In this document: positions 8,198-15,911 of the stretch, one piece after another | Numbering within the stretch: the first letter of the stretch is position 1 | How the letters are laid out: each line of letters opens with the position of its first letter | Source of the DNA: Clostridium sp. | GTDB lineage: Bacteria > Bacillota > Clostridia > Clostridiales > Clostridiaceae | DNA length: 59,705 nt | Assembly (NCBI GenBank): GCA_029851835.1 | Contig: JARKVD010000023.1 | Span: forward strand, 1 to 59,705 | Reading direction: 5' to 3' | Notes under the pieces: generated by a model | Database searches by the model: none | What the model was told of the DNA's origin: nothing | What the model saw: only the letters and a program-made list of their open reading frames with translations | Position numbers and translations under genes: made by a program

Positions 8198-8939
8198 TGA
8201 TGAAAAAGTTATACGAAATGGATTAAAAAAACTACTTGAAACATCTGATTTACCTCTATCTATAGCTGAACCGGCCGCCAATGGCAAGGAAGCTGTTGAA
8301 GTAATTAAGACTTTCCTTCCTCAAATCATACTAATGGATATTAATATGCCTGGTATGAAAGGTATTCAAGTCATTGAAACAGTAAAGTCTTATATCCCCA
8401 ATTCAAAAATTATTATAATCTCTGGACATGATGACTTCCACTATGTCCAACGTGCCTTACAGCTTGGCGCCTTTGACTATCTATTAAAACCTATTAATAA
8501 GGCTCAGCTTATTGAGGTTATAAAAAGAGCTATAAGTACTCTACCGGTTTTCACCAAATTCACAGATCATTCAGAACCGCTGAAGCTTGATAATGTGAAC
8601 TCAATTTCTACTAAAGCAATTGAATACATTAAGGATAACTATAGCGACTGCGAGCTTACCCTTACAACTTTATCAAAACTATTTCATGTCAGCGAATCTT
8701 ATATGACTAGAATAATTAAACAAAAGATTAATAAGAGCTTCTCTGTTTTCTTAACTGAATTGCGTATAAACTCTGCAATGAATCTACTTTCTAATAACGA
8801 TGACATCATGGTAGGCCAAATTGCTGAAATGGTTGGCTACTCTAGTCACCATTATTTTTGCCGAGTATTTAAATCCTCAACAGGGTTATCTCCATTAGAA
8901 TATAAAAATCAATGTAAAAATAAATCATTAAACCTATAA
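8175..8939 (+). CDS. Response regulator with AraC-type DNA-binding domain (YesN-like)
   Basis: A 254-residue regulator. Residues 1-120 are a receiver domain with acidic Asp8/Asp9, phospho-acceptor Asp55 (ILMDINMPG) and Lys105 (LLKPINK). Residues about 145-250 are two helix-turn-helix units of the AraC family (ELTLTTLSKLFHVSESYMTR and VGQIAEMVGYSSHHYFCRVF). AAGGAG seven bases before the ATG lies inside the kinase gene, so the two are translationally linked. It probably activates the divergent flavoprotein gene. The unit ends at a strong hairpin whose 5' arm already includes the stop codon. Confidence 0.9.
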   Translation: MIKTVIADDEKVIRNGLKKLLETSDLPLSIAEPAANGKEAVEVIKTFLPQIILMDINMPGMKGIQVIETVKSYIPNSKIIIISGHDDFHYVQRALQLGAFDYLLKPINKAQLIEVIKRAISTLPVFTKFTDHSEPLKLDNVNSISTKAIEYIKDNYSDCELTLTTLSKLFHVSESYMTRIIKQKINKSFSVFLTELRINSAMNLLSNNDDIMVGQIAEMVGYSSHHYFCRVFKSSTGLSPLEYKNQCKNKSLNL

Positions 8940-8981
8940 ATAAAAATTCTCCCTCATTAAAGGGAGAATTTTTATTTATAG
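8934..8981 (+). terminator. Strong hairpin terminator, probably bidirectional
   Basis: Perfect 21-bp arms (8934-8954 and 8961-8981) with a 6-nt loop. The lower stem is A/T-rich, so both strands end in T-rich runs after a CTCCCT/AGGGAG core. It closes the two-component operon and faces the end of the vor operon. Confidence 0.85.
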
Positions 8982-9000
8982 AATTAATCGCTTATGTTAT

Positions 9001-9067
9001 TTAAGGAAACTCCTTTTCAGATTACTTCAAAGGAGTAAGTTCCACCTACAAAATCATAGATTTGATT
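9001..9067 (-). repeat. Dispersed hairpin repeat, copy B
   Basis: On the minus strand the core is ACTCCTTT, an 11-12 nt loop, then AAAGGAGT, followed by TTTCCTTAA. It is the first half of a direct repeat with copy C, both ending in a version of AAATCAnAGATTTnATT. It lies just past the 3' end of the vor operon. Confidence 0.6.
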
Positions 9068-9073
9068 ATTTTA

Positions 9074-9142
9074 TTAAATGAAACTCCGCCTCACATACGT
9101 TCGGTGGAGTAAGTTCGAATAACTAAATCACAGATTTAGATT
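9074..9142 (-). repeat. Dispersed hairpin repeat, copy C
   Basis: Second unit of the tandem pair. The minus-strand core is ACTCCACC, a loop, then GGCGGAGT and TTTCATTTAA. The stem differs from copy B yet still pairs. It directly abuts the stop codon of the vor gamma-subunit gene. Confidence 0.6.
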
Positions 9143-9143
9143 C

Positions 9144-9674
9144 TCACTTAACGTAACTAGCTCCAAGTTCAAGAGCCTTCCTATTTATTTCATAGAACTT
9201 TTCCTTTCCATGGTCTTTTAAAGATTGAAGTAATACTTCCATAGAAACTATTTGAGTTTTAGCAACTAAAGCTCCAAGAAGCACCATATTAGCAATTTGC
9301 TTACTTCCAATTTTATCAGCTTCTGTTTGAGCTGGAATTCTTATTACATCAATATCTGTTCTTTCAATTTGTCTCTCTATTAAGTCACTGTCTAATATTA
9401 GTAACCCACCTGGCTCTAAGTCCTTTTCAAACTTGTCTAAAGATGGTCTATTCATTACAACTAATGATGTTGGATTAACTACAATTGGAGAACCAACTGG
9501 ATCATCTGATAAAATTACAGAGCAATTAGCGGTACCTCCACGCATTTCTGGTCCATAGGATGGAAGCCACGAAACATTCATGTTTATATCCATACCTGCA
9601 TACGCTAAAAACTTACCCATGGAAAGAATTCCTTGTCCACCAAAACCTGCAAAAATTATATCTTGTGCTGCCAT
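9144..9674 (-). CDS. vorC: 2-oxoacid:ferredoxin oxidoreductase, gamma subunit
   Basis: A 176-residue protein beginning IIFAGFGGQGILSMGKFLA, the glycine-rich opening of the gamma (POR/KOR gamma) domain, with GTANCSVILS and DPVGSP further on. It is part of the complex that oxidatively decarboxylates 2-oxoacids to acyl-CoA and reduces ferredoxin. It is the last gene of the four-gene operon, one base after the beta-subunit gene. Nearby ptb-buk genes suggest branched-chain 2-oxoacids from amino acid breakdown (Vor); a 2-oxoglutarate enzyme (Kor) has the same subunit layout and cannot be excluded. Confidence 0.85.
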   Translation of the reverse strand: MAAQDIIFAGFGGQGILSMGKFLAYAGMDINMNVSWLPSYGPEMRGGTANCSVILSDDPVGSPIVVNPTSLVVMNRPSLDKFEKDLEPGGLLILDSDLIERQIERTDIDVIRIPAQTEADKIGSKQIANMVLLGALVAKTQIVSMEVLLQSLKDHGKEKFYEINRKALELGASYVK

Positions 9675-9675
9675 A

Positions 9676-10425
9676 TTACTTCACCTCCATAGTTGTGTCT
9701 TTTTTTACACCTAGAGTGTAGAAAGGCATCATATTATTTCTTAGCCATTGCATTGACTCTTCAACTGATAATCCCCAGTTTGTTGGACAGATTGATAGAA
9801 CCTCAACCATTGAAAAGCCTTTTCCTGCCTCAGCATTTTCAAAGGCTTTCTTTATAGCCTTTTTAGCTTTAATTACATTTGGAACATTGTCTACAGATAC
9901 TCTTTCAACATAACATGCCCCGTCTAATGTAGCTATCATTTCAGAAACTCTTATAGGGTGACCATTGGCTTTTATATCCCTTCCATAAGGTGTTGTTTCT
10001 GTAACTTGGCCTGGTAAAGTCGTTGGAGCCATTTGTCCACCAGTCATTCCATATATACAGTTATTTACGAAGATAGTAACAATGTTTTCCCCTCTAGTTG
10101 CTGCATGTACTATTTCCGCAGTTCCTATTGCCGCTAAATCTCCATCTCCTTGATATGTGAATACCATTTTATCTGGATTTGATCTCTTTATTCCTGTTGC
10201 TACTGCTGGTGCTCTACCATGAGCAGCTTCAAACATATCACAAGCAAAATAGTCATAAGCTAAAACTGAACATCCAACTGGCGCAACACCTATAGTTTTA
10301 TCTATAATATTTAACTCTTCAAGTACTTCTCCTACTAATCTATGAATTATACCGTGGGTACAGCCCGGACAATAGTGAGTTGGTACATCTAATAAAGCCT
10401 TTGTTGGCTGAAATACTACTGCCAT
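9676..10425 (-). CDS. vorA: 2-oxoacid:ferredoxin oxidoreductase, beta (thiamine diphosphate) subunit
   Basis: A 249-residue catalytic subunit. HYCPGCTHGIIHRL near residue 17 is the usual opening of this family. YQGDGDLAAIGTAEIVHA followed about 15 residues later by FVNNCIYGMTGGQ is the GDG...NN thiamine diphosphate/Mg site. It binds TDP and the 2-oxoacid and hands electrons to the FeS subunit. Its ATG overlaps the alpha stop codon by one base, so synthesis is coupled. Substrate inference is as for the gamma subunit. Confidence 0.88.
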   Translation of the reverse strand: MAVVFQPTKALLDVPTHYCPGCTHGIIHRLVGEVLEELNIIDKTIGVAPVGCSVLAYDYFACDMFEAAHGRAPAVATGIKRSNPDKMVFTYQGDGDLAAIGTAEIVHAATRGENIVTIFVNNCIYGMTGGQMAPTTLPGQVTETTPYGRDIKANGHPIRVSEMIATLDGACYVERVSVDNVPNVIKAKKAIKKAFENAEAGKGFSMVEVLSICPTNWGLSVEESMQWLRNNMMPFYTLGVKKDTTMEVK

Positions 10426-11495
10426 TATAAAGCACCTCCAATATACTTTTTAACATTATCTAAGATTTCTGTTGGCTTTGGAACCATTCCTCCTGATCTT
10501 CCGAAGAAAGTAACTGGTTTTCTACCATTAACTGAAAGTCTAACATCTTCCACCATCTGACCACAGCTAAGCTCTACAGACATGTAACCACATTTAGTAA
10601 TGTTTATAGTTTTCTCAAATGCTTCTACTGGGAATGGCCATAAAGTTATTGGTCTAATTAATCCTAACTTTATTCCTTCTTTTTCAGCTAACTTAATAAC
10701 ACTCTTACATATTCTTGAGGTCGTTCCGTATGATACTAATATTAAATCAACATCTTCATCACAATTATACAGTTCATACTTAACTTCATTTTCTTTTATT
10801 ACTTTATATTTTTCTTGAAGATGTTCATTATGTTCTTCCAACTTTTCTGGTTTTAAGAATAAAGAATTAATAACATTATGGGTTGTTCTTGTACCTAAAC
10901 CATTAGCTGCCCAAGTTTTTTCAGGAATCTCTCTCTTTGGCCTTTCAGTAAACTCTACCGGTTCCATCATTTGTCCAAGCATTCCATCTCCCATAACCAT
11001 AACAGGAGTTCTATAAATATCAGCAACATCAAAGGCATCCTGAACTAAATCAACCATTTCTTGGATGGAACATGGAGCATACACTGGCATATTAAAGTCG
11101 CCATGAGCTCCTCCCTTGGTAGCTTGGAAATAATCTGATTGTGCTGGCTGAATTCCACCAAGTCCTGGGCCTCCTCTTACAATATTTATTATTACGCAAG
11201 GGAGCTCCGCTCCAGCAATATAAGAAATTCCCTCTGCTTTTAAGCTAATTCCTGGTGAACTTGAAGATGTCATACATCTAACTCCTGTACCTGCTGCTCC
11301 ATAAATCATGTTAATAGCTGCAATTTCACTTTCAGCTTGTAAAAACACTCTGCCAATCTTAGGCATTTGTCTTGATAAATATGCAGATATTTCTGTTTGT
11401 GGTGTTATTGGATATCCGAAGAAGCATTGGCACCCCGCTTCTATAGCAGCCTGTCCTATAGCTTCATTACCCTTCATTAATACTTTTCCTGACAT
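10425..11495 (-). CDS. vorB: 2-oxoacid:ferredoxin oxidoreductase, alpha subunit (VorB-like)
   Basis: A 356-residue subunit with GNEAIGQAAIEAGCQCFFGY, PITPQTEI and TSSSSPGISLKAEG, motifs of the alpha (pyrimidine-binding) domain. The C-terminal transketolase-like domain (LVSYGTTSRICKSV, GLIRPITLWPFP) is fused, as in VorB/KorA. It forms half of the TDP active site with the beta subunit. It begins 15 bases after the ferredoxin-like subunit gene and overlaps the beta gene. Confidence 0.88.
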   Translation of the reverse strand: MSGKVLMKGNEAIGQAAIEAGCQCFFGYPITPQTEISAYLSRQMPKIGRVFLQAESEIAAINMIYGAAGTGVRCMTSSSSPGISLKAEGISYIAGAELPCVIINIVRGGPGLGGIQPAQSDYFQATKGGAHGDFNMPVYAPCSIQEMVDLVQDAFDVADIYRTPVMVMGDGMLGQMMEPVEFTERPKREIPEKTWAANGLGTRTTHNVINSLFLKPEKLEEHNEHLQEKYKVIKENEVKYELYNCDEDVDLILVSYGTTSRICKSVIKLAEKEGIKLGLIRPITLWPFPVEAFEKTINITKCGYMSVELSCGQMVEDVRLSVNGRKPVTFFGRSGGMVPKPTEILDNVKKYIGGAL

Positions 11496-11510
11496 AAAAC
11501 CAACCTCCTA

Positions 11511-11720
11511 TTATTTCTCAACTGTAATTACAAGGTCTGGACACATTCTTCCACAGGACGCACAGCCTATACACTTAGCCATATTTTCTTCTGTCACTGT
11601 AGCAGGATGATATCCTTTTACGTTTAATTCTTCAGAGTAAGTTATAATGTTTTTAGGACATACGATCATGCATTGGCCACAGCCCTTGCATCTTTCCTCT
11701 CTAAAAGTCACCTTTGCCAT
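11511..11720 (-). CDS. vorD: 2-oxoacid:ferredoxin oxidoreductase, 4Fe-4S delta subunit
   Basis: A 69-residue ferredoxin-type protein with two cluster motifs, CKGCGQCMIVCP and CIGCASCGRMCP, each the CxxCxxCxxxC pattern for a [4Fe-4S] cluster. It passes electrons from the TDP site to free ferredoxin. First gene of the operon; GGGGG precedes the ATG. The small size and position fit the fourth subunit rather than a free ferredoxin. Confidence 0.87.
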   Translation of the reverse strand: MAKVTFREERCKGCGQCMIVCPKNIITYSEELNVKGYHPATVTEENMAKCIGCASCGRMCPDLVITVEK

Positions 11721-11819
11721 AATATTTTACCCCCTTATGCAAAATAAAACTTTTCCCCTTTAATGTAAACCTTTAAATTGCAACTTCTAATGGTGCCATC
11801 CTCAATAACTTTTTTAATT

Positions 11820-11847
11820 TCTAGTTTAGAATTTAACCTAAACTAGA
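11820..11847 (+). terminator. Plus-strand-facing terminator-like hairpin in the vor leader
   Basis: Perfect 10-bp arms TCTAGTTTAG and CTAAACTAGA with an 8-nt loop, followed on the plus strand by seven Ts. On the minus strand, where all nearby genes are, the hairpin is followed by an A-rich run, so it cannot terminate vor transcription. It lies in the 241-bp stretch between vorD and the ATPase gene, which otherwise shows no intact gene. Confidence 0.45.
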
Positions 11848-11942
11848 TTTTTTTCTAAACTTTTAAGCTTTAATTCAGCCTTATAAAGTTAACGTTAAAA
11901 TTATCCTATAATATAATTTAATACCTTATTTTAAAAGATGTC

Positions 11943-11968
11943 AATTTAGCACAGTATAGTGCTAAATT
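11943..11968 (-). terminator. Hairpin spanning the stop codon of the P-loop ATPase gene
   Basis: Arms AATTTAGCAC and GTGCTAAATT with loop AGTATA include the TAG at 11964-11962. The T-run after it (ATCTTTT) is weak, so it may only partly end transcription of the buk-ptb-buk-ATPase operon before vor, or it may protect the 3' end. Confidence 0.4.
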
Positions 11969-12642
11969 GAATCCTTCCTCCATGGTGGAAGCATATATAT
12001 GTTTATTGGAAATACTTCTCCTTGAAGCTTACCATCTACCAAAGGCTTTAACCCTTCAGAGCAACAAGTAAACTTATGTGGGATTCCAAGCTCCTTTGAA
12101 AGCTTTGATATTTCCTTATCTCCACGTATAATATCCTCTGGCTTAGTTTCGTAGGATAAATTTGTATTGGAAATTAATTCAGTTACCTTTAGTCTTGAAG
12201 AAGCTTCTATTTCCCTTAAAAACTCAACAATTCCTTTATCCGTTGATGTAAGAGGTCTATTTAGATTTACTACAAAATACATATCATAAGGTTCTTCCCT
12301 GAAATATCTATTGTATTGTCCTAAAGCTATGGCACCCACATCATCTCCTCCAACATCAAAAACAACATCATATTCTTTGTCATTAAATACTGAACGAACT
12401 TCTGCTGGCACTACCATTAATTCTGCATTTACAAACTCTGGACTTGAAGATATGACTTTAATTCCATAATATTCTGTAAATTCTTTTTTTAAGTCCCTTA
12501 CACAGAAATATGGATTTACTATATCTAAATCTACTAAAGCTACTTTCCTTCCTGACTTTGCTAGATTAACTGCATAGTTAATTGCAATCTCAGTTTTACC
12601 ACTTCCAAAGTGCCCTGTGAAAACGCGTATTCTACTCATCAT
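11962..12642 (-). CDS. Conserved P-loop ATPase of unknown function (MinD/ArsA-like fold)
   Basis: A 226-residue protein. Residues about 3-20 hold a Walker A loop (VFTGHFGSGKTE) and about 35-45 VALVDLDIVNPYF, the start of an SIMIBI-class (MinD/ArsA/CobB-like) ATPase. VFDVGGDDVG near residue 95 is a Walker B-like strand. There is no membrane segment or DNA-binding motif. It begins 65 bases after buk and is followed by the vor operon, so a role in assembling, inserting a cofactor into, or placing one of these fermentation enzymes is possible; nothing shows which. An ATG three bases further in (12639) is also spaced well from GGGG. Confidence 0.75.
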   Translation of the reverse strand: MMSRIRVFTGHFGSGKTEIAINYAVNLAKSGRKVALVDLDIVNPYFCVRDLKKEFTEYYGIKVISSSPEFVNAELMVVPAEVRSVFNDKEYDVVFDVGGDDVGAIALGQYNRYFREEPYDMYFVVNLNRPLTSTDKGIVEFLREIEASSRLKVTELISNTNLSYETKPEDIIRGDKEISKLSKELGIPHKFTCCSEGLKPLVDGKLQGEVFPINIYMLPPWRKDSI

Positions 12643-12707
12643 ATCACCCCTCAGCTATAAAGCTCTTAGCAATTTACTTCATATACTAATATATGTGCAA
12701 TAATATT

Positions 12708-13778
12708 CTATTTATATTCTTTTGCAGTCTCTTCCCCATTTAAGACCCTAAAGCCACCCTCAGCTAAAGCTAAAAGTTCATCTTCCCCAGGATAAACCAC
12801 TACATTTGATATGAATTCTACCATTCCTTTAATGTAATTAACTATATATTTTGAATAGGCTATTCCTCCAGTAAGAATTATTGCATCAACCTTTCCTTGA
12901 AGCACTGCTGCACATTTTCCTATCTCCTTAGCTACTTGATATGCCATAGCATCAACTACTAATTGAGCCTGTTTATCTCCAGCATCTGCTTTTTCTTGCG
13001 CCTTTTTTGCATCGTTAGTTCCAAGATATGCAACCATTCCGCCCTTTCCATTAAGCTTCTTTTTCATTTCCTCTTTAGTATATCTGCCACTAAAGCAAAG
13101 ATTAACTAAGTCACCAACTGGAAGTCCTCCTGCTCTTTCTGGAGAAAATGGACCTTCCCCATCAAGGGCATTATTTACATCAACAACTCTTCCTAGCCTA
13201 TGAGCCCCAACTGAAATGCCTCCCCCTAAATGAACAACAATTAAATTCAGCTTTTCATACTTGGATCCAGTTTCCTTAGCATATTTTTTTGCTATAGCTT
13301 TCTGATTTAAAGCATGGAATATACTTTTTCTTTCTATTTCAGGCATTCCAGAAACTCTTGCTATATCATCCATCTCATCTACTACAACTGGATCTACAAT
13401 AAAAGCAGGAACTTTTAAGCTATCTGCTATTCCTTTAGCTATTATTCCACCAAGGTTAGATGCATGCTGACCTTGAACACCCTCTTTTAAATCAGCAAGC
13501 ATGGCTTCATTAACTCCATAAGTGCCTCCTTCTATTGGCTTTAAAAGTCCACCTCTTCCAACAACTGCATGAAGCTCGTCTACTCTAACATTTTTTTCTT
13601 TTAATACCTTTAAAATTACTTCTTCTCTAAAATTTAATTGATCATATATACATTTATAGCCGCCAATTTCCTCTGCTGAATGCCTTAATGTTTCAACTAA
13701 TATTGCATCACTATCATAATAAACACCTATTTTAGTCGATGTAGAACCTGGGTTGATTATTAATTGTTTATATCCCAT
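12708..13778 (-). CDS. buk: Butyrate kinase, copy 1
   Basis: A 356-residue acetokinase-family (ASKHA) enzyme: [16 protein letters not shown] at the N-terminus (phosphate 1), [30 protein letters not shown] (phosphate 2) and [12 protein letters not shown] near the end. It transfers phosphate from butyryl-phosphate, or branched analogues, to ADP in the last step of fatty-acid fermentation. It lies 11 bases after ptb. A second kinase gene lies before ptb, so the two probably differ in acyl preference or timing. Confidence 0.93.
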   Translation of the reverse strand: MGYKQLIINPGSTSTKIGVYYDSDAILVETLRHSAEEIGGYKCIYDQLNFREEVILKVLKEKNVRVDELHAVVGRGGLLKPIEGGTYGVNEAMLADLKEGVQGQHASNLGGIIAKGIADSLKVPAFIVDPVVVDEMDDIARVSGMPEIERKSIFHALNQKAIAKKYAKETGSKYEKLNLIVVHLGGGISVGAHRLGRVVDVNNALDGEGPFSPERAGGLPVGDLVNLCFSGRYTKEEMKKKLNGKGGMVAYLGTNDAKKAQEKADAGDKQAQLVVDAMAYQVAKEIGKCAAVLQGKVDAIILTGGIAYSKYIVNYIKGMVEFISNVVVYPGEDELLALAEGGFRVLNGEETAKEYK

Positions 13779-13789
13779 GATTATCCCCC

Positions 13790-14695
13790 CTATTTTTTAA
13801 TAGCTACTAACGAAGCCATTGCGATAGAATTAAGCTTTGATTCAGGTGAGTCTGCCCTTGAAGTAACAATTACAGGGGCTGCTGCTCCCATTAATAATCC
13901 TCCATTTTTGCAATCAGTGGTATAAGTTAAACATTTATAAACTCCATTACCCGCTTCTATATTAGCCATTAAAAGTATATCCGCTTCCCCAGCCACTGGA
14001 CCTGATATCTTTTTATGTGCTGCAGCTTCCTTTGAAAGTGCATTATCAAAAGCTAATGGTCCATCGATTATACAGCCCTTAATCTGTCCTCTCATATTCA
14101 TTATAGATAAGCTTGCAGCATCAAGAGTAGCCTGCATAGAAGGATTTACTACTTCTACTGCACATATAGGTGCAACCTTTGGAATTTCAATTTCAAGTGC
14201 ATGAGCTACTTGAACTGCATTTTTTACTATATCAATCTTTTCCTTTAATTCAGGATACATATTAAAAGCAGCATCAGTTATAAATAAAAGTCTATCATAT
14301 CCTGGTACTTCAAAAACTCCAATATGAGACATCTGTTTTCCGGTTCTTAGTCCAAACTCCTTATTTAAAACAGCCTTTAAAAATGTTGCTGTGTCAACAA
14401 GTCCCTTCATCATCATATCAGCTCTTCCTGATGAAACTAATTTAACAGCTTCTAACGTTGCCTGGGTGATATCCTTTACATCCACTATTTCATAGTCTTC
14501 TATATTCATCTCTAAGGACTTTGCTATCTTTTCTATCTCTATCTTATCCCCAACTAATATAGCCTCAGCTATTCCGTTTATCTTTGCATCTCTAACAGCT
14601 TCAAGCACAGGTTCATCTTGAGCTACAGCAACGGCCACAGTCTTAATTTTCTGGGATTTTACCTTTGATAGTACCTGTTCAAAACTCTTAATCAT
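13790..14695 (-). CDS. ptb: Phosphate butyryltransferase
   Basis: A 301-residue enzyme of the phosphotransacylase family: [50 protein letters not shown] and [13 protein letters not shown] are all family signatures. It exchanges CoA for phosphate on butyryl-CoA or branched acyl-CoA, supplying the flanking kinases. Length is usual. It sits between the two buk genes with gaps of 11-12 bases. Confidence 0.93.
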   Translation of the reverse strand: MIKSFEQVLSKVKSQKIKTVAVAVAQDEPVLEAVRDAKINGIAEAILVGDKIEIEKIAKSLEMNIEDYEIVDVKDITQATLEAVKLVSSGRADMMMKGLVDTATFLKAVLNKEFGLRTGKQMSHIGVFEVPGYDRLLFITDAAFNMYPELKEKIDIVKNAVQVAHALEIEIPKVAPICAVEVVNPSMQATLDAASLSIMNMRGQIKGCIIDGPLAFDNALSKEAAAHKKISGPVAGEADILLMANIEAGNGVYKCLTYTTDCKNGGLLMGAAAPVIVTSRADSPESKLNSIAMASLVAIKK

Positions 14696-14707
14696 TCTTA
14701 ACCCCCC

Positions 14708-15799
14708 CTATTTATTTAGAACTTCATCTTCATAAATTTTTGGCTTTTCTTCACCATTTAGCACTCTTTGAGCCCCTTCAGCCAAAGCCTGCATTTCATT
14801 TTCTCCTGGAATAACTTCAACTGGTGCAATAAAGCTAACGTTTTCATTTACCCAGCCAACAACCTTCTGATTATATGCCATGCCTCCTGTTAAAATTATT
14901 GCATCAATTTCTCCATTTAATACCGTTGCCATAGCACCTATTTCTTTACTTATTTGATAAGCCATTGCTTTAAGTATAAATTCAGCTTTTTTATCGCCTT
15001 CATCTATACGCTTAGAAATTATCCTTCCATCATCAGTACCTAAATAAGCTAGTAATCCACCTTCTCTAGTTATCTTATTATTTAGCTGTGTCTTAGTATA
15101 TTCCCTACTATAAGACAGCTCTACTAAATCACCTGCTGGAAGGCCTCCTGTTCTTTGTGGCGAAAATGGTCCATCATGGTTTGCATTATTGCAATCTAAA
15201 ATTCTTCCACCACTTACTGGCGAAATAGTTATTCCACCACCTATATGAGCCACAACAAATTTACTTTTGTCATAATTCAATTCTTTTTCAGCACAATATT
15301 TTCTTACTACTGCTTTAATATTTAAAGCATGTACCAAAGACCTTCTTGGTATCTCTGGTAACCCTGATACTCTAGTTACCTCTTCAACTTCGTCTACCGC
15401 TACTGGGTCAACTATGTAAGATGGTATTCCTAGTTTTTCAGCTATTTCAAAGGCAATAATTCCTCCAAGATTGGAAGCATGTTGCCCTTGATAGCCTACT
15501 ACTAAATCGTCTAGCATTTTATATGTTATTTTATAAGTTCCACCTGGCATTGGTCTCAATAGACCACCTCTACCAACAACTGCTGCAAAATCTTCAAGCT
15601 TAAAATCCTTTTCTTGCAGCCAGTTTAAGATTCCTTCTGTTCTCATATCCTTCTGCTGAACTATATGAGCGAACCTTTTAATTATTTCAGTATCATGAAA
15701 TATATTTTCTGTACTTATACACTTGTTGTCTAGATATATAGCTATTTTCGTAGATGTCGAGCCTGGATTGATTACTAAGATATACTTATCACTGTTCAT
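14708..15799 (-). CDS. buk2: Butyrate kinase, copy 2
   Basis: A 363-residue paralogue of the first kinase: [62 protein letters not shown]. The kinase motifs are complete, so it should be active. The frame starts at an ATG at 15805, but GGAGG lies only one base before that ATG and seven before the ATG at 15799, which is chosen. It is first in the operon, with a good promoter just upstream. A role with isobutyrate or isovalerate is possible given the neighbouring oxidoreductase. Confidence 0.9.
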   Translation of the reverse strand: MNSDKYILVINPGSTSTKIAIYLDNKCISTENIFHDTEIIKRFAHIVQQKDMRTEGILNWLQEKDFKLEDFAAVVGRGGLLRPMPGGTYKITYKMLDDLVVGYQGQHASNLGGIIAFEIAEKLGIPSYIVDPVAVDEVEEVTRVSGLPEIPRRSLVHALNIKAVVRKYCAEKELNYDKSKFVVAHIGGGITISPVSGGRILDCNNANHDGPFSPQRTGGLPAGDLVELSYSREYTKTQLNNKITREGGLLAYLGTDDGRIISKRIDEGDKKAEFILKAMAYQISKEIGAMATVLNGEIDAIILTGGMAYNQKVVGWVNENVSFIAPVEVIPGENEMQALAEGAQRVLNGEEKPKIYEDEVLNK

Positions 15800-15871
15800 T
15801 CTCATTCCTCCACATTAAAATATTCCTATTTCTCTATTACTATGTGCTCTATAAAATACTATGACACTTTT

Positions 15872-15900
15872 ATATTATCAATATTTTCTTACATTTTCAA
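15872..15900 (-). promoter_or_regulatory. Promoter of the buk2-ptb-buk operon
   Basis: On the minus strand TTGAAA (15900-15895), a 17-nt spacer, then TAATAT (15877-15872), a good sigma-A match about 75 nt before the buk2 start. The -35 lies 12 bp past the stop codon of the dehydrogenase gene, with no terminator between them. Confidence 0.65.
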
Positions 15901-15911
15901 GAAATTATATA

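Noticed and set aside
9001-9142. Tandem repeat pair read as a short CRISPR array
   Set aside because: Only two units, each diverged along its whole length, with no unique spacer between constant repeats, and single copies occur elsewhere.
11721-11820. Possible T-box riboswitch before vor, because the leader contains TGGCACC
   Set aside because: No stem I, no specifier loop, no AGTA bulge and no antiterminator/terminator pair on the coding strand. The seven-base match is within a coding-like frame.
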